From positions 103,114-167,113 of the IMG/VR virus record IMGVR_UViG_3300042302_000177: DNA of 64,000 bases. One strand, 5' to 3'. The first letter of the stretch is position 1. Each line of letters opens with the position of its first letter. Under the pieces are notes generated by a model, which had not been told where the DNA came from, ran no database searches, and worked only from the letters and a program-made list of their open reading frames with translations. Below, in pieces: positions 9,201-17,663 of the stretch. The DNA is from a virus. The position numbers and the translations under genes were made by a program.

Positions 9201-10859
9201 GGTGATTTTGCAAGCAGTTCTAGTTTTAATAATGTAGCCGTAAGAGGTGATTTAAATTCAGCCAGCGTATCTAACGGAACGTTAACACTATGGAGTTCTG
9301 GAGGAACTTCAACTTCAAGAATACAATTTAAGAATCAAGGTTCGATAGGATGGGGATTACATGGCGCACTTACAGAAGGCTATGCAACCTACTGGGATAT
9401 GGATACAAATGGACGTGGTTGGATTTTTAGAAATGCAACGTCCGGAGCAAACGTAGCCAGTATTGGAAATAGTACCGGTGTTACAACACTGGGTTCATCC
9501 TGGGGAACTGGTACGACTCACGCTCAATTAAACGTGCAGCAGGGTACAAGTAGTGCTATAACATATAGAGACATTGACTTAAAAGGAGGGTGGAGTGGTG
9601 GTGAAGGTCACGCTATCAGTGCCACATATGGTTCAAGTGCAGTTAATCTAGTCGGTCAACAAGTATTCCAACACGACGGTCCTGGATCGAGAATTAAGTG
9701 GGGTAGATTGTATCATAGTGGAGATGTATCTGCATATCCTATGCAGTTAATTTCTGAGAACAATGCTGGTCAAGCATATTTAGAAATTAATTCGGGTTCA
9801 ATGAGAGCCCCATTGTACTACGATCATAACAATACCAGCTTCTACATGGATTTTGCCGGCTACAGCAGAATCAATCAACTGACAATAGCTCATGGAAGAA
9901 CCAACACATCTGAACAACAACCAGTGGGTCATTTTTCGCACAGCGATGAAGTATTTTCTATAGATCCTAGTTGGACCACAGATCAATTACGTGCTATGTT
10001 TAGCGGCAGCACCAACGTAAATTGGGTCGCAGACAGTACAGCACCGGGTGGGTACGCTATTTCTCTCGCAGGCGCTATAAATGTAGGTAATACTGTTTAT
10101 GGTAGCGGTGTTCCTTGGATCGCTGTAGATCAAGACGATATTTTCTATATGGAAGTATGGATGAAAAACGTGGTCACGCAGAATGGTCACTACATGGGCA
10201 GTATCGATTTCGATCATAACTTTAGCTCTCTAGGTGGAAACCCAGGTAGTTTTGGTTACTGGGTCATGTCAAACAATGCTCCGAGCGTAGGATCTTGGGT
10301 TAAGTATACTGGATATATTGGTGGTTTTGGCAGTAGTACTGGGCAGTTTAAGCCCGGAACAAAATACTGGACACCACAGGCATTGTTTAACTACACAGGC
10401 GGCGGCACTTCTTATATATCAGGATGGAAAGCAATCAGAGTGCGTCATCCAGGAAATAGAACTTTTGCAGGTGAAGTTCGTGCAACCAGTGAAATTACTG
10501 CCTACTATGGATCTGATGAAAGACTAAAAGAAAACATTCAACCTATTGCAAGTCCCATGGCCATGCTCGAGTCTATTAGAGGTGTATATTTTGACTGGAC
10601 ACAGGAACATATACAATCCCGTGGCGGAGAAGATGGTTTCTTTGTAAGAAAACATGACATAGGTGTTATTGCTCAAGAAGTTGAAGCGATACTACCAGAA
10701 ATTGTTGCAACTAGACCTGATGGTTTCAAAGCGGTTAAATATGAGAAGCTGGTTCCGTTGCTGATAGAAGCAATTAAAGATCAAAAATCTACCATAGATC
10801 ATCTCAGCGCAGAAGTGCAGGAATTAAAAGAATTAGTGCGAAAAAGTTTAGGAAAATAA
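6291..10859 (+). CDS. Giant tail fibre 1 with S74 intramolecular chaperone
   Basis: A 1522-aa fibre. The N-terminal ~210 residues (SDRDIIITPNRG ... GTVTNSTNVTVTND) are shared with the next gene and probably anchor it to the tail. The shaft has GDVGIGTASP-type repeats, an ADLLDGIDSSSF motif, and several APxFYD-(N/D)DT repeats that are common in phage fibres. The tail from about residue 1400 has YYGSDERLKENI, then IGVIAQEVEAILPE and a coiled coil. This is the peptidase S74 (endosialidase-type) chaperone that trimerises and then cuts itself off at the Ser-Asp. It likely binds the host receptor. Confidence 0.88.
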   Translation: MALSDRDIIITPNRGASSEPIISLRGGDASSSATMTMRIVNSGTVSTLSFEGTSGQLFAVSDTFAGTIFSANDISGIPSIEVLDNGAVKLAEYNGQVQIGGATNASNATSTATGELRVVGGAGVWKDLVVGGSITVAGSINAASISGTVTNSTNVTVTNDTTNASTHYLTMVSGTSGNLPIKVDGTGLVWIPSTNRLGVANTTPSFSLDVGPQTGPLQTVARFGNPGSDILITHASAIISHNAYYNGAWLRSAAGYASQVELQNGLFNFQTTPTTAAAGSSITDWTSRLMILNNGDVGIGTASPAATLHIVRSSNPYTRIQTGGGSYSYLQLDDGSSNGYLIKNVSAGTGNNALPGALYTYTDNSKAFQHIHSGTPLFTILSTGFVGIGTTAPAYKFSVNTAADVWHAQFGTSGGKQVRIGGSTTNGSVIGAYNTDDNSSPASLLLQRDGGNVGIGIAAPSVKLHVVGSSILSNNTGIDPDAYTNTVVAGAIADGSGWGVSSAIGGNAGTGDSWAIGHNGNYLYYGVGNGAADNTFATYMVTGGTGRHLWLTPASGGSVGIGVAEGTTPGRKLDVNGTTNISSHITQGTLVSRPNVTWGASGSSTGAVVIKFPGGTGNYGMVHVVIDIYTYDGEHASTVIVGGHNWNSAWYNFGATLVGSYSKGVRVAFKDGQYAIVLGNNTSTWSYGQVIVRKIQNGSYYSGVMDLGGTYSIAQDASAESYTYISGNLITAGAGSSGGWNSSNDGSGSGLDADLLDGIDSSSFVRDDATSNGYIDLNGGTQNSPTDATIYATATNNNDWLLRLNAQNSSKTEYGAYVQIPSAATYAWAVYSDSNTWNWRINGAGQSFSPIYYDVNDTARFMDMNGNNTSQIGNLRLNGDWSTGSHAEQLTVRGTYASMCLRATNGNQPYWLFHNDSTSALLFYGGRGAVDGSSWDWGFRIYGASDGLYGEGRNSLRAPIFYDTNDTNYYGDFASSSSFNNVAVRGDLNSASVSNGTLTLWSSGGTSTSRIQFKNQGSIGWGLHGALTEGYATYWDMDTNGRGWIFRNATSGANVASIGNSTGVTTLGSSWGTGTTHAQLNVQQGTSSAITYRDIDLKGGWSGGEGHAISATYGSSAVNLVGQQVFQHDGPGSRIKWGRLYHSGDVSAYPMQLISENNAGQAYLEINSGSMRAPLYYDHNNTSFYMDFAGYSRINQLTIAHGRTNTSEQQPVGHFSHSDEVFSIDPSWTTDQLRAMFSGSTNVNWVADSTAPGGYAISLAGAINVGNTVYGSGVPWIAVDQDDIFYMEVWMKNVVTQNGHYMGSIDFDHNFSSLGGNPGSFGYWVMSNNAPSVGSWVKYTGYIGGFGSSTGQFKPGTKYWTPQALFNYTGGGTSYISGWKAIRVRHPGNRTFAGEVRATSEITAYYGSDERLKENIQPIASPMAMLESIRGVYFDWTQEHIQSRGGEDGFFVRKHDIGVIAQEVEAILPEIVATRPDGFKAVKYEKLVPLLIEAIKDQKSTIDHLSAEVQELKELVRKSLGK

Positions 10860-10862
10860 AGA

Positions 10863-13800
10863 ATGGCAAATTCAGATCGCGACATTAGAATTATACCGGA
10901 TAGGGGTTCCTCTACCGATCCGGTTATATACTTCACGGGTGCTGATAGCCTATCTAGCGCAACCATTACTCTAAGAGTTTATAATTCTGGTACAGATGCT
11001 ACTCTAAGTTTTGAAGGTGATGTAGGACAGTTATTCTCTATCACGGACAGTACGTTTGGTCCTGTGTTTGCAGTCAATGACGTTACAGGTATTCCCAGCA
11101 TAGAAGTATATGACACTGGTGAAATTAGATTTGCACAGTACAACGGATATCTCAATGTAGCAGGTACAGCAAATGCAACTTCAACAAACACAGGCGTTGT
11201 AAGAATTGCTGGCGGAACAGGTATAGCAAAGGATCTATTCGTTGGTGGAAACATCAACGTCGGCGGAACTATTACAGCATCTAGTGTTTCTGGAACAGTT
11301 ACTAACTCCACAAACGTAACTATCACTAACGATGCTTCAAATGCCAGCACCCATTATTTGACTTTTGTTTCTGGAACCAGTGGTAACTTGCCTATCAAAG
11401 TTGATAATTCAGCATTAGTATGGGTCCCTAGTACAAATAGATTGGGTATCGGTACAACCAGTCCCACAAGCAGATTACATGTTGCGGGCGCAGGTAACAC
11501 AACTGGCGGAAATATTCACCTAGGAGACGATGTTAACGGTACAGCAAAGTGGACTTACATAACAGGAGCGCATTATAACGGAGCTACTAACCTTACTGGC
11601 TTCTCATTAATCGGCGGATTATCTGATGCAACTTCAAATAAAGTTGTAATTGGTGGTAACATTTACGAATCTAACCCTGCAACTGAAATTCAGTTCTGGA
11701 CACATACTGCAACTACACACGCAACTGGCGGTAGTCAGCGGATGGTCATTGACACTAACGGAAACGTCGGTATCAATATTACGTCACCGACAAGTAGATT
11801 GCACGTTCGAGAAGCAGGCGCAACCATATCAAGTGGTAATGCTATTAATGGTACCTCAATGAGAGGTATCATGGTTGACAACACTAACAATGATGATACT
11901 TCAGTGGGTCTATGGTTTAGCACAGGTCCAGGAAGTCACTGGTCTGGTATCAGTGGTCAGCGATCAAATTCAGCAGCTAACTGGGGAACAGATCTACGTT
12001 TCTATACACACGAAGACGCAACTAACGATTTAACATATAGTCGAGAAAGACTGCGTATCAGCTCTAACGGTCTTGTAGGCATCGGAACCAGTGACTTCTC
12101 ATACACCACTTCAGATAATACTGCGTTAGTAGGTAGTTTTACCAACAATAGATTGTTTGTAAACGGTAGTATTCAACTGCTAGGAAACAATGATGCTATT
12201 GTATTTGGTCGCGGCACAGGCACATTCCTAAAAGACGAAGAACTAGGTTTTGGTTGGGGCGGTGGCTGGTGGATGAATGATGCTACATATCTGCGTGTAA
12301 AAGCCTACAAGCACGTCTATAACGAAAATATCTACAGCGGTTCTAGATTTCAAAACTTTTCAACTAGTTATAATGCACCTAACATGTTTATGCCACGTTG
12401 GGAGGACCCAAACTTTGCATATGGCATGTCATCGAATGACAGTAGCGTCTATTGGATGCAGGCAAAGTATTACGGTTTAGGTAATAACGATCGAGGATTT
12501 AGAGTATTAGATTCTAATAGTGGTGCGGTAAGAATGTCAGTTGCTGATAAGATTACTACACACCAAAACACATTCTATCGTACCTTCAACAGTTACACAG
12601 GCTCTGACAACGGTCCAATGAAGACCTGGGACGGTGTACTTACTGCCGGTTCGGATTATAGTGGAGCCGCAACTTATACGGTTATTGAAACTAATGTTCC
12701 GCAAGACAGCTACATGATGGGCGGCTTTACCATTAACTGGTTTGAGAACTATTCTAGTAATAACGCTAAAACTAGTATTAATTTAGGTGGTTACTGGAAT
12801 GCAGAAAGCAATGGCGGTTTTCAAGGCTGGGAGTATACTAGCACTAATCCTAATATTGTTCCTACTATTCAGGTAGGTAGAAATATCAGTACTGGTAGGA
12901 CAGCAATTATATTAACGCACTTTAATTCTAGTTATCCTATTATTTTAGCAAGAGACTTATGGTTAGGTTATAGTACTGGTGATTACGATTATGGATCAGG
13001 CTGGTCGATCCTACAAACCAACAGTTTGTCAGCTTATACAAACTTAGATACTGTTGTTCCTAGGACTTCAGTTGCTGGTAGTTCTGGTTCAGGTTCTGGA
13101 TTAAATGCTGACCTGTTAGACGGCATCGACAGCCTAGGATTTTGGCGTCAGAGTGGTAGTTGGGCAGGTGATTTAGCTTCTAACGGATACACAAGAACTA
13201 ATGGTGTTACTACCGGCGCAGGTGCCGAGTTTGTAGTTTTAGAAAGTGGTGGTCGAGGATACACATTAGTTGATGGCTCATATTACGCCTACGAAGCTGG
13301 CGGATTTTATTCTTCAAGTAACTCTGCGTTTGGTACCTTAAGAGGTTTTTATTCTGATTCTTCTTCTAGTGTACTGTTCAACGCTACAATAAAAGCACCT
13401 AGATTTGAGGACAGCAATGATACATCATATTATATAGATCCTGGCAGTGACTCGAGACTCAACGGTAGATTAACTGTAGCAGCTGGGCACGGTGATTCAT
13501 CACTTAGAGTGCATCTGAACGCCGCAGACAACGGTGCCGGTACAGGTATATCCGCTTTACAAATGTGGTGCAGTGAACCAGGTAATACATGGGACTGGGC
13601 AGGCTTTGGTTTCAACGTTGATAACAGTCAGAACACTAACATGCCTGTCTATTACTTTGGTAGACCAAATCCTAGTTTTGGACAAGCGTACATGAGAATG
13701 GGTACAGGCGGACAGTGGTATTTCTATACCGCTACCGCAGGTACAGGAGATTATTCAGGTACTAGATATACTCACATGTATCTAGCACCAAATAACGGTG

Positions 13801-15440
13801 TTGAAACATATGGTAGATTGTATAACGATACTCGTGTCGATGCACCTATATTCTATGACAGTAATGATACTACATATTATGTTAACCCTGCAGTCGACAC
13901 CCGACTTGGAGGCCAGGTTAAAATAGCAGGTAACGCATCGGGCAGCGCAGGTAATGCACTTATTGTAGGCAGCACAACTGTTAATTTTTCATTACAAGAT
14001 ACTAATCTAAGACCTATTCTACACGCTCATGGTCAGTACCCTGCATTAACTTTAAACCATACTGTAACATCAAATACCAATCACGGACCCACAATACAAT
14101 TTACCTGCAACGGCGTCGGTAATCAGTTTGTTATTGGAACAGGTGGAGCCGGAACATTCCTAGATATGGGATATTCTAGCGCAGGCGATTGGAATCCACA
14201 CAATGGTATTGCTGGATACAACGGTGTTACTTTCTTTAGGGCAAATACTAGCGGAAATATAGGAATCGGCGCTCAGGGCGACTGGGGAGCATTAGGAGGC
14301 GGTGATCCAGGGTACGCTATTGATACTAGGGGAACATTATATAATAATACTGACATTCGTGCTCCAATTTTCTACGACAGCAACAATACCGGTTACTATG
14401 CTGACCCCAACAGTACATCAAACTTTGTAGGGCTAACAGTCGCTAATAGAATTACAGGAAGCGTTAGCGGATATGCAACTAGAATTGATGATGCACAAAG
14501 AACTGCATTTACTGTAGGTGGCAATACAAGTAATTTTTATCCTGTAGTATTTCAACTTGGTTCAGGACCAACTGTACAACAATACGGCGAGTTTATGATT
14601 GAACGTGGTGGATACGACGACCCTGGATACACCGGCGTTAACTTCTCTACTATGAACGCACGTTTTAGTCACAAGTCCAGCGGCTGGGGCTTTGGTTCTA
14701 CATATGAAAATTGCGAATCCTTGTATCAAAACGTTCAATTGATTGCAAACTGGCAACAGGTCAGCGAAAGCAGTAGAATGATTATTTGGCTTCGTGGCGC
14801 AACAATTTATAACTTTTACAATATTGTAGGTAATACAACATTGTTTAATGGTAACTCTGCTGGTGGAAACATTGTTGAATCTAACCCATCATACTACACT
14901 TACACATTTACACCAACAACTACAATTCAACCTAAAGCACAACACAGTAAATATTTCAATAGTGGTGCTATGTTTGATGGTAGCTGCAGGATTCTTAGCT
15001 TAGGGTTGGGCACTAATGCATCGGGTACAACGGGTGAAATTAGAGCAACTAATGAAATTACAGCTTACTATTCAGATCGTAGGTTAAAAACCAACGTTCA
15101 AGTTATCGAAAATGCCGTAGACAAAGTAAAAAAATTAACTGGTATTACTTATACAGGGAACAATATTGCAGGAGAACACGGGTACGACATCAATAAAAGA
15201 CAAGCAGGTGTATTTGCAGATGAAGTTGAAAGCGTACTACCTGAAATTGTTAGACCCGCACCGTTTGATATTGATGACGACGGTGATAGTAAATCTGGTG
15301 AATATTATAAAACAGTACAGTATGAAAAATTAGTTCCGTTATTAATTGAAGCAATTAAAGAACAACAAAAAACCATTGAAAAACAAAGTCAACGCATCGA
15401 TGACCTTGAAGATAGAATAAATAAAAACAAGTTAATCTAA
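10863..15440 (+). CDS. Giant tail fibre 2 with S74 intramolecular chaperone
   Basis: A 1525-aa paralogue of the preceding fibre. The N-terminal ~210 residues align without gaps of note (SDRDIRIIPDRG, GTVTNSTNVTITND, STHYLTFVSGTSGNLPIK). The centre has diverged but keeps GIGTTSPTSRLHV, LNADLLDGIDS and four APIFYDSNDT-type repeats. The C-terminus has YYSDRRLKTNV (about residue 1404), AGVFADEVESVLPE, a DIDDDGDSKSG loop and a terminal coiled coil, again S74. Two nearly equal fibres may form a hetero-fibre or give two receptor specificities. Only three bases separate it from fibre 1. Confidence 0.88.
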   Translation: MANSDRDIRIIPDRGSSTDPVIYFTGADSLSSATITLRVYNSGTDATLSFEGDVGQLFSITDSTFGPVFAVNDVTGIPSIEVYDTGEIRFAQYNGYLNVAGTANATSTNTGVVRIAGGTGIAKDLFVGGNINVGGTITASSVSGTVTNSTNVTITNDASNASTHYLTFVSGTSGNLPIKVDNSALVWVPSTNRLGIGTTSPTSRLHVAGAGNTTGGNIHLGDDVNGTAKWTYITGAHYNGATNLTGFSLIGGLSDATSNKVVIGGNIYESNPATEIQFWTHTATTHATGGSQRMVIDTNGNVGINITSPTSRLHVREAGATISSGNAINGTSMRGIMVDNTNNDDTSVGLWFSTGPGSHWSGISGQRSNSAANWGTDLRFYTHEDATNDLTYSRERLRISSNGLVGIGTSDFSYTTSDNTALVGSFTNNRLFVNGSIQLLGNNDAIVFGRGTGTFLKDEELGFGWGGGWWMNDATYLRVKAYKHVYNENIYSGSRFQNFSTSYNAPNMFMPRWEDPNFAYGMSSNDSSVYWMQAKYYGLGNNDRGFRVLDSNSGAVRMSVADKITTHQNTFYRTFNSYTGSDNGPMKTWDGVLTAGSDYSGAATYTVIETNVPQDSYMMGGFTINWFENYSSNNAKTSINLGGYWNAESNGGFQGWEYTSTNPNIVPTIQVGRNISTGRTAIILTHFNSSYPIILARDLWLGYSTGDYDYGSGWSILQTNSLSAYTNLDTVVPRTSVAGSSGSGSGLNADLLDGIDSLGFWRQSGSWAGDLASNGYTRTNGVTTGAGAEFVVLESGGRGYTLVDGSYYAYEAGGFYSSSNSAFGTLRGFYSDSSSSVLFNATIKAPRFEDSNDTSYYIDPGSDSRLNGRLTVAAGHGDSSLRVHLNAADNGAGTGISALQMWCSEPGNTWDWAGFGFNVDNSQNTNMPVYYFGRPNPSFGQAYMRMGTGGQWYFYTATAGTGDYSGTRYTHMYLAPNNGVETYGRLYNDTRVDAPIFYDSNDTTYYVNPAVDTRLGGQVKIAGNASGSAGNALIVGSTTVNFSLQDTNLRPILHAHGQYPALTLNHTVTSNTNHGPTIQFTCNGVGNQFVIGTGGAGTFLDMGYSSAGDWNPHNGIAGYNGVTFFRANTSGNIGIGAQGDWGALGGGDPGYAIDTRGTLYNNTDIRAPIFYDSNNTGYYADPNSTSNFVGLTVANRITGSVSGYATRIDDAQRTAFTVGGNTSNFYPVVFQLGSGPTVQQYGEFMIERGGYDDPGYTGVNFSTMNARFSHKSSGWGFGSTYENCESLYQNVQLIANWQQVSESSRMIIWLRGATIYNFYNIVGNTTLFNGNSAGGNIVESNPSYYTYTFTPTTTIQPKAQHSKYFNSGAMFDGSCRILSLGLGTNASGTTGEIRATNEITAYYSDRRLKTNVQVIENAVDKVKKLTGITYTGNNIAGEHGYDINKRQAGVFADEVESVLPEIVRPAPFDIDDDGDSKSGEYYKTVQYEKLVPLLIEAIKEQQKTIEKQSQRIDDLEDRINKNKLI

Positions 15441-15456
15441 AGGATTAGGAGAAATT

Positions 15457-15807
15457 ATGTCAATTACGTATACCTGGAAAATTACAGGATTAAAGCAAAA
15501 TAGCAACGGCGAAGTTGTACACGCCACATGGCAAAAAACTGGTACAGATTCTGATGGACATTCTGGAGTCTTTACGGGAGCAACTCCTTTTACAATACCA
15601 GAAGGCGCAGAGCTTATCCCGACTCAGGCACTAAGTGAAGATGATGTTATGGGCTGGATCAAGGCTATAGTTGTAAACGATTACGAACGACATGTTAATG
15701 GACAGATCCAGAAACAGATCGATCAGCAAAAATCCGTGTTAGCAGATGTTAAGTTATCATGGATGCCTGAACCTCCAGCAGCGCCTATGGCACCGCCAAC
15801 TGAATAA
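15457..15807 (+). CDS. Conserved fibre-associated small protein
   Basis: A 116-aa protein beginning SITYTWKITGLKQNSNGEVV. The N-terminal half looks like a small beta domain (VHATWQKTGTD ... GATPF); the centre is helical (DDVMGWIKAIVV) and the end proline-rich (MPEPPAAPMAPPTE). Proteins with this beginning occur in T4-like marine phages near structural genes, from memory of the family. The function is unknown; a fibre-assembly or virion accessory role is inferred from position. An AGGAG precedes the ATG. Confidence 0.65.
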   Translation: MSITYTWKITGLKQNSNGEVVHATWQKTGTDSDGHSGVFTGATPFTIPEGAELIPTQALSEDDVMGWIKAIVVNDYERHVNGQIQKQIDQQKSVLADVKLSWMPEPPAAPMAPPTE

Positions 15808-15845
15808 TACATAGTCACATTTTAATATAAACAAGGAAATGGGCT

Positions 15846-15853
15846 CATAAATA
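15846..15853 (+). promoter_or_regulatory. T4-type late promoter motif
   Basis: CATAAATA (7 of 8 to TATAAATA), 19 nt before the ATG at 15873. The AAGGAC in the predicted leader would act as the ribosome site. Confidence 0.5.
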
Positions 15854-15872
15854 TCAGGGCCTCAAGGACATA

Positions 15873-16103
15873 ATGGCAGGAATTTTACCAGCAACAGGAT
15901 CGGAACTATCATTCGGAAGAGTGAACAGGGCGTATACTAACAATCTGCCCGGTGCTGCCGGAAATGCGCCGTCTGGCGGCCAGAATATTAGGTTAAGTGC
16001 TATCCTAGGTAATAATGCTACTTACGGTATTAACCAAGCAGCCGGAACCCAGATTAGATTCTCTCAAACTTTTGGCGGCCGCTCATATCCTTTTACATAT
16101 TAA
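15873..16103 (+). CDS. Small glycine- and asparagine-rich virion-type protein
   Basis: A 76-aa protein (AGILPATGSELSFGRVNRAY ... RFSQTFGGRSYPFTY), low in charge and rich in Gly and Asn, like small structural or tip proteins. It sits alone after a late-promoter motif. Small proteins with this kind of N-terminus occur near fibre genes of marine myoviruses. No specific function can be given. Confidence 0.55.
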   Translation: MAGILPATGSELSFGRVNRAYTNNLPGAAGNAPSGGQNIRLSAILGNNATYGINQAAGTQIRFSQTFGGRSYPFTY

Positions 16104-16104
16104 C

Positions 16105-16578
16105 ATGAAACCAAACAACATTGCAAAACTATTAGAATCAGTAAACGAATGCCCTAGCAAGTGGGAATTAGATAACGTAATTTGGGCAGATAGAGGAACA
16201 AATCCAACAATTTTAAAAAAATTCCTGGAAAGAATCCAAACTCTATCAGAGTCTGGTGCTACATTAACACCCGGCGAAGCCTCTGAACTAGAACGTCTAA
16301 CAGATTTACTAGACGACATGGACATCGATGAATGTTCTGAACTTTTAAATTTAAATGAAGATGCTTCTAAAGAATCTTTTATTGAGAACTTGGCAAGAAC
16401 CAGCGCAATTGAAGTTCTTACAAATGAAAAATTGAGCTTTGAAACCATGACAACCGCTTGCAAACTAAGTCCTAATGACTTTATACTGTGTGCTAAGAGG
16501 ACCCAAGACTTAATCAATGCTATCCACGGATTGGTAATTAAGGGCGAAACACTTAGTAACGATGTAGCAGGCGCATGA
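16105..16578 (+). CDS. Hypothetical protein, helical, before glycosyltransferase
   Basis: Start set at 16105 (MKPNNIAKLLESVNEC), one base after the previous stop; the longer frame from 16015 runs through the previous gene. The 157-aa acidic helical protein (LTPGEASELERLTDLLDDMDIDECSELL) has no recognised motif. Its stop overlaps the start of the next gene (ATGA), so the two are coupled. Confidence 0.6.
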   Translation: MKPNNIAKLLESVNECPSKWELDNVIWADRGTNPTILKKFLERIQTLSESGATLTPGEASELERLTDLLDDMDIDECSELLNLNEDASKESFIENLARTSAIEVLTNEKLSFETMTTACKLSPNDFILCAKRTQDLINAIHGLVIKGETLSNDVAGA

Positions 16579-17231
16579 AAAAGAACTCAGTATTTTCTTC
16601 AAGTAAATGGTCAACTAAAAAGGGAAAAATAGCAGTATGTATTCCTACACGGGATACATTGCATTCTGCCCATGCAATGAGCTTACTTGAAATGGTAAAA
16701 TTTAATACCATGAATGATTTAGACACACATGTGTTTATGGATGCAAGTACAATCTTACTTACACAACGTGAGAGACTTGCAACAATGGCCTTAGATTTAG
16801 GGGCTGAATATATGCTGTGGCTAGATAGTGATATAGTATTTCCAGCAACCACTGCTGTTAGACTGTTAGCTCACAATCAACCTATAGTTGCAGGAAATTA
16901 CGTTAGACGACAATTTCCCTGTAAAGGTGTTGCTTATGAAACAATAGGCGACTGGGAAAATCCCTTAGACTTTAAAGTTCAAGATAAACTTGTGGACGTA
17001 GAAGGAATAGGCATGGGTTGTGTATTAATGAAAACTGAAATATTCAATCAACTTCCGAAACCTTGGTTTGAATTTGGATGGAGTCCTGCATCAAATGATT
17101 TTTTAGGCGAAGACATGTTACTATGGCAAAAGGTCAGTGCAGCCGGGTACACTGTCAAAGTTGATACAGCACTAAGTCAAGAACTACGCCACTTAGGAAC
17201 TTACGGTTTTGGTCCTAGCGACCTAGACTAA
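16575..17231 (+). CDS. GT-A fold glycosyltransferase-like protein
   Basis: A 218-aa protein. IAVCIPTRDTLHSAHAMSL near the N-terminus and MLWLDSDIVFP at about residues 84-94 form the nucleotide-sugar and DxD parts of a GT-A domain. GYVxK-like and GEDMLLWQKV motifs follow, the latter matching the late acceptor-side acid block. It probably transfers a sugar to a phage or host surface component. The C-terminal stop overlaps the Nudix gene on the other strand by 9 bp. Confidence 0.75.
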   Translation: MKKNSVFSSSKWSTKKGKIAVCIPTRDTLHSAHAMSLLEMVKFNTMNDLDTHVFMDASTILLTQRERLATMALDLGAEYMLWLDSDIVFPATTAVRLLAHNQPIVAGNYVRRQFPCKGVAYETIGDWENPLDFKVQDKLVDVEGIGMGCVLMKTEIFNQLPKPWFEFGWSPASNDFLGEDMLLWQKVSAAGYTVKVDTALSQELRHLGTYGFGPSDLD

Positions 17232-17663
17232 CTCTAATATCAATTCTATTTTTGCTCTAATAATTTTATTATTGAGACTATTCTTTACACCCTGGTGTAA
17301 AGGTTTTGGCCAGTTGTTAAAACTGCACCACGCATATCCTGCATGTTCGTTATTTAGATGTGGTTGAAATTCTTTTTCTACAATCACAACATAGGTATTA
17401 TACTGAAATTTTTGATCGTTGCTGGTAAACAACTCAAGAGGTACAGTTTTTTTAATACCAGATACTTTTCCAACTTCTTCTTCAATCTCTCGTTGTAATG
17501 CTTCAAATGGCGTAGCATCAGTAGGCTCTTTCTTTCCGCCCACTAACCCCCATGTTCCTGCAGTTTTTCCTTGAGTTCTCTGTAGCAAGAGAAATCGTTT
17601 GGTATCTCTTGCTAAAAATAAACCGCCGCTACAAATAATTTGATTTAGAGTACTAGTCGCCAT
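17223..17663 (-). CDS. Nudix hydrolase
   Basis: A 146-aa protein with GGLFLARDTKRFLLLQRT, WGLVGGKKEPTDATPFEAL and QREIEEEVG. This is the Nudix box (GGK..EP ... REIxEEvG), with one extra residue between the first half and the RE block. Nudix enzymes cut nucleoside diphosphates linked to another group. In phages they may clean nucleotide pools, remove RNA caps or degrade NDP-sugars. The start lies inside the end of the gp15 gene (19-bp overlap), so it is coupled to the neck genes. The substrate is not predictable. Confidence 0.8.
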   Translation of the reverse strand: MATSTLNQIICSGGLFLARDTKRFLLLQRTQGKTAGTWGLVGGKKEPTDATPFEALQREIEEEVGKVSGIKKTVPLELFTSNDQKFQYNTYVVIVEKEFQPHLNNEHAGYAWCSFNNWPKPLHQGVKNSLNNKIIRAKIELILELV

